64,000 nucleotides of DNA. Origin: Prado023 sp963697345. GTDB lineage: Bacteria > Actinomycetota > Actinomycetes > S36-B12 > CAIYMF01. Made by a program: the position numbers and the translations under genes. The DNA lies in the NCBI GenBank assembly GCA_963697345.1, contig CAVONS010000011.1, positions 15,738 to 79,737 on the forward strand. The letters are read 5' to 3'. Below, in pieces: positions 51,730 through 59,098 of this stretch (position 1 is its first letter; every line of letters begins with the position of its first letter). Under the pieces are notes generated by a model that saw only the letters and a program-made list of their open reading frames with translations, was not told the origin of the DNA and did no database searches.

Positions 51730-52958
51730 GAATCCTCAGCGGGGTTGGTGACCGCGGAATCATCGGGGGCGTAGTCGTCGCGCACGTCCGGGTCCGGGGC
51801 GCCGGCGACGTCGCAGGAGTTGACCCCCTTGACCTCCAGCACTGCCGACGCGGCGTCGTTGAGCCGCGTCTCGGACAGTGTGCCGTCCTTGAGCGCAGCC
51901 CGGACAGCCCGACGACCTTCGACCGACCCACCCGGACCGACGATGCCAAGGTCCCCGCCCGCCGCCAGGAACCCCACCAGGGCGGACCCCTGGTCTGGGG
52001 CGCCGGACGCAGCCATCCCGAGGGCGTCGCTGAGGATCAGGCCCTCGAAGCCGAGGCCCTCGACGAGCAGTCCCGAGATCACCTTCTTCGACTGGCTGGC
52101 CGGGGTGTCGGCGTATCCCGGGATCGTCGTATGCCCAACCATGATCGCAACGTCGGCCTCCCCGGAGATCTTGGAGAAGGGCACGAGGTCCACGGCACGC
52201 AGCTGATCGATCGGCGGGCCGGGCGCGACGGAGTCGTGGGTGTCTGCACCAGCATCGCCGTGCCCAGGGAAGTGCTTCAGGACGGGGATGAGGCCGGCGT
52301 CCGCGTAGCCCTTGGCCGCGGCAGCGGCGTAGGTGGCAACGACCTGGGGGTCCTCGGAGTAGGAGCGGGATTCGATGCCCGGCCCGAACCCGACATCAAC
52401 CACGGGTGCCATGACCATGTCGACACCCCAATCGCCGAGGGCAGCGCCATGTCGGGCATACAGGGAGCGGACCTCCTGCGGAGTCAGGGTCTGCGCCTGC
52501 TGCCGGGCCGAGGGGATCGAGCCGACGATCTCGCGGTAGCGCTGGACTGTGCCGCCCTCCTCGTCGGCAGCCAGGAGCGCGCCGTACTGCGTGCCGTACG
52601 TGGCTCGTTCCAGGGCCCCGGCCAGCTCCCGGGTCAGGGTGCCGTTGGACAGCAGCCCGGCGATGAGCCCGTCATCGAGCCAGCGCTGGACTCGCCGGAT
52701 GTCCGTGGTGGTGACGAGCATGGTCTGACCGATGCGCACGTCGAGGGGCAACTGGTCGACGCAGCTGGTGGGCTGAGCCTCGGCGCTGGCTACGGCCGTG
52801 GCCTCGGGCGTGGGCGACCGGGACGCCCAGACATCGGGCACTGGGGCGGCTGAAGCACTCGGGGCCTCCAGGGTCAGCGACTCGGGCCCCGAGCACGCAG
52901 CCGCCAGCACGGCACACACGACGATCCACGCAGCCGTGGAACCAGAGCGTGCACGCAT
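51726..52958 (-). CDS. nagZ: GH3 beta-N-acetylhexosaminidase lipoprotein (NagZ-like)
   Basis: 410 residues. Signal peptide with lipobox AAAC (C22), a Pro/Ala/Thr linker to about 65, then the GH3 barrel. LLAADEEGGTVQR, APVVDVGFGPG, LKHFPGHGDAGADTHDSV (acid/base loop with Asp-His) and ILSDALGM (nucleophile Asp) are the NagZ motifs. It should release N-acetylglucosamine from muropeptides or other glycans at the outer membrane face. It heads an operon with the small lipoprotein and the GT87 enzyme. Confidence 0.92.
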   Translation of the reverse strand: MRARSGSTAAWIVVCAVLAAACSGPESLTLEAPSASAAPVPDVWASRSPTPEATAVASAEAQPTSCVDQLPLDVRIGQTMLVTTTDIRRVQRWLDDGLIAGLLSNGTLTRELAGALERATYGTQYGALLAADEEGGTVQRYREIVGSIPSARQQAQTLTPQEVRSLYARHGAALGDWGVDMVMAPVVDVGFGPGIESRSYSEDPQVVATYAAAAAKGYADAGLIPVLKHFPGHGDAGADTHDSVAPGPPIDQLRAVDLVPFSKISGEADVAIMVGHTTIPGYADTPASQSKKVISGLLVEGLGFEGLILSDALGMAASGAPDQGSALVGFLAAGGDLGIVGPGGSVEGRRAVRAALKDGTLSETRLNDAASAVLEVKGVNSCDVAGAPDPDVRDDYAPDDSAVTNPAEDS

Positions 52959-52971
52959 TGGCCAAGCATGT

Positions 52972-53023
52972 CATCCACGTCCGACATCCACGTCCGACAT
53001 CCGCGTCCGACACGCACGTCCGA
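52972..53023. repeat. 13-bp tandem repeat, four copies, upstream of nagZ
   Basis: CATCCACGTCCGA occurs at 52972 and 52985 exactly, at 52998 with one change and at 53011 with two. It fills the gap between nagZ and the yegP-like gene and ends 15 bases before the stop of the latter. It could influence nagZ transcription; it is too short and regular for CRISPR. Confidence 0.85.
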
Positions 53024-53037
53024 TGCGCGAGCCTCTG

Positions 53038-53220
53038 CTATTCGTCGACCTCGACCACGCTGGCATCTGCGGCGTGCTTGCGGACCGACTCGATCCCCTC
53101 GAGGGCGGACTTCTTCGTCGCGTAGCCCTGGCTCGCTGCGATCGTCTGGCCATTGCTGGCCTTGAGCCGGAAACGGTACTTGCCCGCGTTGTCGGTGAAC
53201 ATCTCGAACTTGCCCGCCAT
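53038..53220 (-). CDS. YegP/DUF1508 small protein
   Basis: 60 residues forming a single YegP unit: KFEMFTDNAGKYRFRLKASN followed by GYATKKSALEGIESVRKHA. E. coli YegP has two such units in tandem. The fold is a small alpha/beta unit of unknown function. The AGGAAGAGGGAG ribosome site before ATG 53220 decides the start. It stands alone, divergent from the diguanylate cyclase. Confidence 0.88.
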   Translation of the reverse strand: MAGKFEMFTDNAGKYRFRLKASNGQTIAASQGYATKKSALEGIESVRKHAADASVVEVDE

Positions 53221-53382
53221 CGGTCTCCCTCTTCCTGAGCTGATGTGTGCCGAGTATGGCCTGTCCGGTGGCTGGGATGCGTCGTGAGTGGGCATGAGCC
53301 ATCCGGGGGAATCCGGGTGCGGTCCCGGGACTACCACTCGTATGGTGGGCCGAGGCATCTGTGCGCCATGTCAGGAGACCCG

Positions 53383-54153
53383 ATGGACACCGATTTCGCC
53401 AGGGAACGCCGTCGGATCCTGCTGGCGCTCGTCGTGGCGCTGACCGCGGGCTTCCTCCCCGTGATCATCGGGACCTGGTTGGCCGCGGGCCGGGCTGCCG
53501 AGGAGTACCCGATTCCCGAGGAGCTGGGGTCCATCTGGTTCAGCCTGGGATTCGGCGGCCTCTCGTGTGCCGGGATCATCACCCTGGCGGTCATCCTGAT
53601 CAACCGCTACCACCGGATGCTGGTGCGCGCAGCGACCCGCGACCACGTGACCGGCGCCTACAACAGGCAGGCGTTCGAGACCGCAGCCACCGAGGCCATC
53701 AGCAGCGCGATCCGCACCGGCAAGCCACTGTCCGTCGTCCTGTTCGACCTCGACGACTTCAAGCGCTACAACGACTGTCACGGCCACAACGCCGGGGACG
53801 CTGCGCTGCGCGAGGTCGCCCGCGTCGCGGCCCGGGTCGTTCGTCGCAGCGACATCGTCAGCCGGTGGGGGGGTGATGAGTTCGTGGTGCTGCTGCCGAC
53901 CTGCACGGCACGCGAGGCGTCACGGATCGCCGGCAGCCTCGCATCAGTCGTGCAGGCCTCGGACCCGGGGGCGGCCGGCATGCCCGCGCACGTGTCCATC
54001 AGCACGGGGATCGCCGAGCTGGAGCCGACCGACCGAGTTGCGGACCTCATCGCCCGTGCGGATGAGGCGATGTACAACAACCGGCGAGCGGCCCGCGCGT
54101 CGGGCCACCGCTCGATCGCGCGCTCGCATGTCCGGCCGGCCCGGAGACGCTGA
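53383..54153 (+). CDS. Membrane-bound diguanylate cyclase (GGDEF)
   Basis: 256 residues. Two membrane helices (about 11-35 and 52-75) flank a 15-residue outer loop, and the GGDEF domain follows (about 85-240). The active site is an intact GGDEF at 163-167 and the inhibitory I-site RxxD is R154-D157, five residues before it, so both synthesis of c-di-GMP and product feedback are expected. There is no EAL domain. ATG 53383 has AGGAG at the right distance; ATG 53368 does not. TATGGT at 53341-53346 is a likely -10. Confidence 0.92.
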   Translation: MDTDFARERRRILLALVVALTAGFLPVIIGTWLAAGRAAEEYPIPEELGSIWFSLGFGGLSCAGIITLAVILINRYHRMLVRAATRDHVTGAYNRQAFETAATEAISSAIRTGKPLSVVLFDLDDFKRYNDCHGHNAGDAALREVARVAARVVRRSDIVSRWGGDEFVVLLPTCTAREASRIAGSLASVVQASDPGAAGMPAHVSISTGIAELEPTDRVADLIARADEAMYNNRRAARASGHRSIARSHVRPARRR

Positions 54154-54182
54154 CCAACCGCACTGACACCTGGCGGGCGGGC

Positions 54183-55412
54183 CTAGGACTTCGGCGGCGC
54201 CGGGCTGCGCCGCGGCCGCTTCACTGTGCGGCGGACCGAACGCCGCACCTTCTGGGCCCGCCAGCGACCAGCCCGTTCGAGGCGATCAGCCAGGAGACTG
54301 GCGGCATCCCGAGCGCTGATGTCGCTTGACTCAAGGGGGCCTCCCGGTCGGCTGGCCCCCACGCGCTCAGCAGCCTGCACCCCGCCCAGGACAGCCCCGG
54401 CAGCGGCTTCCACCGGGAGCAGCAGTCCCTCGGTCGAGGGGTCGCCCGACGGGATGGTGTCGGCCAACCTGGACACATCGCCCACCACCCGCAGGCCCAT
54501 CTCGGTGACGCGCTCGGCGGTGGCTGCGCCGAAGTCGGAGGCGGCCTGCACGGCCCACTCCGGCGTGGAGATCATCGGCTCGTCGGGCGCCGGCTTGCGC
54601 GTCTCGACCATGCGCATGATCGCGCCCCGCCGGACCCCACCCTCGTAGGCGGGCCAGTCCAGATCACGCCCACCGCTGGCGTTGATCAAGCGCAGCATCT
54701 CGGCCTCTGCCGCGGTCATGGAGCGGTTGCTCGCGCTGATCTCGGGGTCGGGGACCAGGGTCCCCTCAGGCAGGTCCAGCATGCCCTCGAAGTTCCGGAA
54801 GAGCGCACCGCGATCCCTGTCATCGAGGACCATGAGGGTGACGTGGTCCGGGCCCAGCAGGTCCACCCAGCGCGACATCACCAGTGCGTGGTCGTTGCGC
54901 CGCCAGAAGTTCGGCGACGGCGGGCACTTGGGTGGGTTGGCGAACACGTTCTCCAGCCACTGTCCGTACGGCATGGCCAAGCCGTACTTCAGGTACTGCT
55001 GATAGGACGACGACAGCATCTTGGCGAAGGGCCGCAGCGTGAAGACGGCCTGCAGCCGGTCTGCACCGAGCTCGTCCACGATCCGCGCCAGCGCCTCGCC
55101 CTTGGCGAAGACGAAGGACTCGCTGGAGATGACGACGCGGCCCTTGTGCGCCTGGGCGTCGTCACTGAGGTCGTCCCAGTAGTGGGACTGGGGAGGCCGG
55201 CCGCCCTTGTCACCCCATCCCCAGGTCCGCTCGGTCACGGCCATGGCCGCCCGGTGGTGGGAGGTCAGGTGGCTGGGATAGAGCACGCCCGCATCGGCCA
55301 GCTGCTTCCTGCTGCTGGCCAGCGCACCCTGCACCGCGGTCGTGCCGGTCTTGTGGAATCCCGCGTGGAACAGGATCGAACCCTCGGGCAACGGCTCACA
55401 ACGCTCAGGCAT
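54183..55412 (-). CDS. Sulfotransferase-like protein
   Basis: 409 residues. ILFHAGFHKTGTTAVQGAL (about 13-31) is the 5'-phosphosulfate loop of PAPS-dependent sulfotransferases. VVISSESF and VFTLRPFAKMLSSSYQQYLKYG match the 3'-phosphate-binding region (Arg and Ser). The C-terminal third is Ala/Gly rich and ends in a very basic tail (VRRSVRRTVKRPRRS). The acceptor is unknown; a cell-envelope glycan is plausible. ATG 55412 has GGAG six bases upstream; an in-frame ATG at 55442 lies only four bases after a TACCCT box and would fall at the transcript start. Confidence 0.75.
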   Translation of the reverse strand: MPERCEPLPEGSILFHAGFHKTGTTAVQGALASSRKQLADAGVLYPSHLTSHHRAAMAVTERTWGWGDKGGRPPQSHYWDDLSDDAQAHKGRVVISSESFVFAKGEALARIVDELGADRLQAVFTLRPFAKMLSSSYQQYLKYGLAMPYGQWLENVFANPPKCPPSPNFWRRNDHALVMSRWVDLLGPDHVTLMVLDDRDRGALFRNFEGMLDLPEGTLVPDPEISASNRSMTAAEAEMLRLINASGGRDLDWPAYEGGVRRGAIMRMVETRKPAPDEPMISTPEWAVQAASDFGAATAERVTEMGLRVVGDVSRLADTIPSGDPSTEGLLLPVEAAAGAVLGGVQAAERVGASRPGGPLESSDISARDAASLLADRLERAGRWRAQKVRRSVRRTVKRPRRSPAPPKS

Positions 55413-55475
55413 GCAGGCTCCAGTCGGACGATGATCGGACATCAGAAGGGTACCTGCGAGCCGCGCCTGCGCTGA

Positions 55476-56954
55476 TCAGGCACCTCCACCGGCCGGCCGA
55501 TCAGGTGCCCCGGTCGGTGGACTGTCGCTCACCGATCGATCGGGCTTCGCGGGCTGCTCACGCATCTCCTGCAGGGCATCTCGGATGTGCCGCCGCTGCT
55601 GGGTCTCGGGCACTGAGTACCGCACCTCGGTGTGCACCAGCATGTCCAGCACGGAGCGGCGCTTGGAGTCGAACAGGGTCACCAGCCCGGTGATCAGCCA
55701 GACGACCAGGAGCAGCATTCCCGCCCAGGAACGGACCACGGAACGGACGAGCCCGGGACGGCGGCCGTCCGGCGTGCACACCCGCAACCCGGTGACCGCC
55801 ATGCCCAGCGTCCGGCCAGTGGCCCAGTACGCCAGGGCGAGGTAGATCGGGATGAGCGAGGCAGCCAGCAGGGAGAACGCGGCCACGAGCCAGCTGGGCA
55901 ATGTCCCGAAGAGCGAGTCGAGCAGGTTGATCAGAGCCGAGAGCCCCTGGCCGGCCACCCAGCCGACGACAGACACGTCGATCGCCAGGCCCAGCAGGCG
56001 CGTGACGGCCCCCCCGTAGGTGAACGACCGCCCTGGTGGTGCCGGGGGCAGCGGTAGGTCGCGCCACATGGCCCGCGTCTCGGCGAGATCGGCCACTGCC
56101 ACCCGCAACGGCCTGGAATCCTCCTCGGACTCCTGGTCCAGAACCAGCGCCAGGGCGGTCGGCTGCTCCGGACGCGGCCCCCGCCGCAGCACACGGCGAC
56201 CCACCCGATCCACGACGGTGTCGAGATCTGCCAGCGTGCCCCGGAATCCTTCGAGGGCGTCCAGGAAGAGCCCCTGGCTCTGCTCCCGGATCAGGTCCCG
56301 CACCGCAGGGTCGTCGATGATGTCGTCCATGATGGTCGGGACGACCTCGTGGCGGATCTTGGGCATCAGGGCATCGATCAGCTGGGGCGCGATCTCCTGC
56401 TCGATCTTGGGCATCAGCGCCTCGACGAGCTGCGGCGCGATCTCCTGCTCGATCATCGGCATCAGTGCCTCGATCAGCTGCGGAGCCACCTGCTCCTCGA
56501 TCATGGGCATCAGCGCCTCCACGAGCTGCGGCGCGATCTCCTGCTCGATCCTGGGCATCAGGGCATCGATCAACTCGGGTGCCACCGACTCGTTGAGGTG
56601 GGGCAGCAGCCCATCGACGACCGCCGGGACGAGCTCCGCCTCGAGGTAGGGCCGCAGGTCGTTGAGGATCTTGGGCAGGAGATCCTCAACCAGCCGGGGG
56701 GTGAGGTCCTCGAGGATGGCGGGAACCACGGTCTGGCTCAGGTAGGGGGTCACCCCATCGACGATCCGTGGGATGGCCTCCCCGACCAGGTACGGCTCGA
56801 TCTCCTCGATGACCTGCTCCACGGTGGCGCCGGTGACATCGACGGCCGCCCCAGCCACCGAATGGCCCACGCGACCGACTGTGGCATCGAAGGCACCATC
56901 GACGACCCGGCGCACGCTCCCGCGCCGACCTGCGTCTCGTGGACCCTCGGCCAT
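55476..56954 (-). CDS. RDD-family membrane protein with an N-terminal 8-residue proline repeat
   Basis: 492 residues. Residues 54-213 are an unbroken octad repeat, with proline at every eighth position (54, 62, 70 ... 206, twenty in all), hydrophobic residues on one face and Glu/Asp on the other; the 16-residue double unit reads like APQLVEALMPMIEEQV. A linker (about 215-300) leads to an RDD domain (about 305-445; three helices; GRTLGMAVTGLRV and KRRSVLDMLVHTEV). The C-terminus is charged and Pro rich. RDD proteins are implicated in ion or solute transport, without a settled role. The repeat region probably lies along the membrane surface or forms an elongated helix array. Confidence 0.88.
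   Translation of the reverse strand: MAEGPRDAGRRGSVRRVVDGAFDATVGRVGHSVAGAAVDVTGATVEQVIEEIEPYLVGEAIPRIVDGVTPYLSQTVVPAILEDLTPRLVEDLLPKILNDLRPYLEAELVPAVVDGLLPHLNESVAPELIDALMPRIEQEIAPQLVEALMPMIEEQVAPQLIEALMPMIEQEIAPQLVEALMPKIEQEIAPQLIDALMPKIRHEVVPTIMDDIIDDPAVRDLIREQSQGLFLDALEGFRGTLADLDTVVDRVGRRVLRRGPRPEQPTALALVLDQESEEDSRPLRVAVADLAETRAMWRDLPLPPAPPGRSFTYGGAVTRLLGLAIDVSVVGWVAGQGLSALINLLDSLFGTLPSWLVAAFSLLAASLIPIYLALAYWATGRTLGMAVTGLRVCTPDGRRPGLVRSVVRSWAGMLLLVVWLITGLVTLFDSKRRSVLDMLVHTEVRYSVPETQQRRHIRDALQEMREQPAKPDRSVSDSPPTGAPDRPAGGGA
56362..56601. repeat. 48-bp tandem repeat inside the RDD gene
   Basis: Units begin GGCATCAG at 56362, 56410, 56458, 56506 and 56554, a period of exactly 48 bases (16 codons). 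The first four are close copies; the fifth is diverging. The remaining octads of the protein show the same period only at the amino-acid level. This indicates an old repeat partly refreshed by recent tandem duplication. Confidence 0.92.
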
Positions 56955-57061
56955 AGCGGCAGGCTACGCCGGGAGGGGGCGCGAACGCCGTGGCTGCCGA
57001 GCGTGTCCGATGCGTGCCGTCCTGCCTGCATCGCCCTGCCCACGCCGGGCTCGGGCGCGCG

Positions 57062-57775
57062 TCAGGCGTCCAGCTCGGGGAATCCGTCCTCAGGGTCGAC
57101 CACCACACGCCCACCGGGCACGGTCCCGATCGCCCGAGCGACCGCCAGCCCTTGTGCAACCGCCGGACCGATGAGCACGGAGAACAGCACGGTGCCCAGT
57201 CCGACCGTGCCACCGAGAAGCCAGCCGACGAAGAGCACCGAGACCTCGATCCCAAGTCGGACCCGACCCACCGGCCAGCCAGTGCGCTGATGCAGACCCG
57301 TCATCCAACCGTCCCTCGGCCCGGGACCCAGGTTCGTGGTGAGGTACAGGCCGCTGCCCAGGCCGACCACGGCTACCCCGAGCAGGACGAAGGCGAGCTG
57401 CGCGGCCCAGGCGTCGGGCGCCGGCAGCAGGCCGACGCCCACCTGCAGCGCAACGGCGACCACAACAGCATTGGCGATCGTGCCCAGCCCCGGACGTTCC
57501 CGCAGCGGGATCCAGAGCAGGAGCACCACGGCACTGACCAGGAAGGTCGCAGCGCCGATCGACATCGGCAGGACCGTGGTCAGCCCCTGGGCGAGCACCG
57601 TCCAGGGGCTGACCCCGAGCCCGCTCTGGACGATCAGGGCCTCACCTGTGCCGAATGCGTAGAGGCCGGCGAGCAGCACGCCGAAGCTGCCCGGGGTGGG
57701 CGACCACCGGCCGGGCGAGCGCCACCGGGTGACCGGCACGGTGCGCGACGGACGCAGCCAGCCCAGGAACTCCAC
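57062..57775 (-). CDS. YczE/YyaS-like membrane protein
   Basis: 237 residues, five or six membrane helices. GEALIVQSGLGVSPWTVLAQGL and LTTNLGPGPRDGWMTGLHQRTGWPVGRVRLGIE are the conserved blocks of the YczE/YitT-related family, whose function is unknown (YczE affects surfactin production in Bacillus). GTG at 57775 lies seven bases after TATAGT (57788-57783), an almost perfect leaderless promoter, so earlier in-frame ATGs are rejected. Monocistronic. Confidence 0.82.
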   Translation of the reverse strand: MEFLGWLRPSRTVPVTRWRSPGRWSPTPGSFGVLLAGLYAFGTGEALIVQSGLGVSPWTVLAQGLTTVLPMSIGAATFLVSAVVLLLWIPLRERPGLGTIANAVVVAVALQVGVGLLPAPDAWAAQLAFVLLGVAVVGLGSGLYLTTNLGPGPRDGWMTGLHQRTGWPVGRVRLGIEVSVLFVGWLLGGTVGLGTVLFSVLIGPAVAQGLAVARAIGTVPGGRVVVDPEDGFPELDA

Positions 57776-57821
57776 CGGGGGGACTATAGGCGGCTCCGCC
57801 CGAGGGCTGTGCCACCTCGGC

Positions 57822-57953
57822 ATGCGCAGGGCAGGGGCCAAAGCCCCTGTTCGGGTGCGCGCGGATTGCGACACGTTCGCCCTCTTCCCGGCATTCCTCG
57901 GGATCGGCGTCGTCCTCGGGCTCGTGTTCTCGAATGCAGGTGGGCGCGACTAG
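57822..57953 (+). CDS. Possible 43-residue single-helix membrane peptide
   Basis: A short frame from ATG 57822 (or GTG 57855) to TAG 57953. A basic head is followed by FALFPAFLGIGVVLGLVF, a plausible membrane helix, and its codons have G/C at nearly all third positions. No family is recognised and no clear ribosome site is seen. Its stop shares the CTAG palindrome with the SorC gene stop. It may be a real small protein or chance. Confidence 0.3.
   Translation: MRRAGAKAPVRVRADCDTFALFPAFLGIGVVLGLVFSNAGGRD
57832..57849. terminator. Hairpin after the SorC gene
   Basis: CAGGGGC (57832-57838) and GCCCCTG (57843-57849) form a perfect 7-base stem with a 4-base loop, about 100 bases after the regulator stop on the minus strand and before the YczE promoter. 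No T-tract. It overlaps the start of the possible small frame. Confidence 0.5.
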
Positions 57954-58969
57954 CCCTCTGAGTCCAGATACGCGTCCATCGCCCGGGCTGTGGAGGCGTC
58001 GGTCACCAGGGTGTTGATGAGGCCAGCCCGCACGGCCCCGATCGCTGCCTGTGCCTTGGAGGCGCTGCCCGCGAAGCAGATGACGTGCGGAATCGCGCGG
58101 AGCTGGTCGGGCGTCATGCCGAGGAGGACTCGTTGATCATCGTGATGCACGAGCGTGCCGTCGATGGCGAAGGACCATCCCGAGACGTCGCCGACCGCAC
58201 CCGAGAGCGCTGGGTCATCCACGGGGAAGCCGGCTGCCGCGTAGCTGGGATCGGGCTTGGGCCATGCACCCACACCGACCAGGGCCACCTTGGCTGTGTC
58301 CCACAGGTCGACCACCTCCCGGATCCCGGGCTCGGCGAGCAGGGGTCCGGCAAGTGGGGCGGAGACGAATGCCGGGGCGTTGAGGTACACAGGCTGGCCA
58401 CCCAGGGCGCGGGCACAGATGCGCACGATCTCGTTGGGCTGGAACCACGGACGATCGCTGGCATTGCCTCCCATGGCCGGGGCAACCACGAGGCCCGGGA
58501 TCTTCCGGCGGAGACTGCGGCTGGCGCTGTAGACGCCACGTCCCCACGAGACGACCATGGTGTCGCCGCTGCCGGGTCGTGCCGAGTCGAGGGCCGCTGC
58601 GAAGGGCCCGGACAGCAGTGGGCCGGGATCGGCTTCGTTGGCGCGCCCGGGCGCCACGTGCAGCCCGCGCAACCCCAGTCGCTCCTGCAGTCGGTCGACG
58701 AGGCGCTGATCGACTCCGGGCGGAACGATCTCGATCCGCACGATGCCCTGCTCGCGGGCCCGCTGCAGCAGACGGCTCACGGACGGCCGGCTGATGCCCA
58801 GCCTCTGGGCGATCTCCTGCTGTGAGGCCGACTGCTCGTAGTACATGACAGCAGCGGTCATGAGCGGCTCGGTGCCCTCCTCGCTGATCGGCTGCGACAC
58901 ACCGCTGACCCTATCGGCGCCCCTCGTCCGAGGATGACCTGGAAGGCTCTGCACGTTTGCTCTGGACAT
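57950..58969 (-). CDS. SorC-family sugar-sensing transcriptional regulator
   Basis: 339 residues. The helix-turn-helix reads SASQQEIAQRLGISRPSVSRLLQRAREQGIV (about 47-77), and the C-terminal SorC sugar-phosphate-binding domain runs from about 90 to the end (GRGVYSASRSL, APAMGGNASD, RVLLGMTPDQLRAIPHVICFAGS). These regulators respond to phosphorylated sugars or polyols. ATG 58969 lies six bases after TACCAT (58981-58976), fitting a leaderless start. It is divergent from the mannitol-type PTS gene, its probable target. Confidence 0.88.
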   Translation of the reverse strand: MSRANVQSLPGHPRTRGADRVSGVSQPISEEGTEPLMTAAVMYYEQSASQQEIAQRLGISRPSVSRLLQRAREQGIVRIEIVPPGVDQRLVDRLQERLGLRGLHVAPGRANEADPGPLLSGPFAAALDSARPGSGDTMVVSWGRGVYSASRSLRRKIPGLVVAPAMGGNASDRPWFQPNEIVRICARALGGQPVYLNAPAFVSAPLAGPLLAEPGIREVVDLWDTAKVALVGVGAWPKPDPSYAAAGFPVDDPALSGAVGDVSGWSFAIDGTLVHHDDQRVLLGMTPDQLRAIPHVICFAGSASKAQAAIGAVRAGLINTLVTDASTARAMDAYLDSEG

Positions 58970-59098
58970 ATGTGCATGGTACCCCTATGCTCACCGAATC
59001 GGATCGATCGGAACCCTCCGATCGTGACGACGGCGTAGCGAACTCACGTCTCGCCTTTGACAGTGATACTCAACGACCGCTTCACGAGAGGACCAGCA
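58970..59098. promoter_or_regulatory. Divergent control region of the SorC regulator and mannitol-type PTS
   Basis: Next to the leaderless SorC promoter the plus strand has TATGCT (58986-58991), a possible -10 for the PTS gene. CGATCGGA-ACCC-TCCGATCG (59005-59024) is a perfect inverted repeat just downstream, fit for a repressor site or leader hairpin. A TTGACA lies at about 59058 but has no proper -10 before the ribosome site GAGAGGA. Confidence 0.5.

Noticed and set aside
51726..51949. A 616-codon version of the GT87 gene extending back to 51949
   Set aside because: The extension runs through nagZ and the lipoprotein in the wrong frame and is rich in Arg, Pro and Gly; the membrane protein begins near 51361.
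52972..53023. CRISPR-like array
   Set aside because: The 13-base units are directly adjacent with no spacers, and no cas gene is present.
59058..59063. TTGACA as -35 of the mannitol-type PTS gene
   Set aside because: A -10 at 17-base spacing would read CTTCAC and the transcript would begin within the ribosome site; not convincing.
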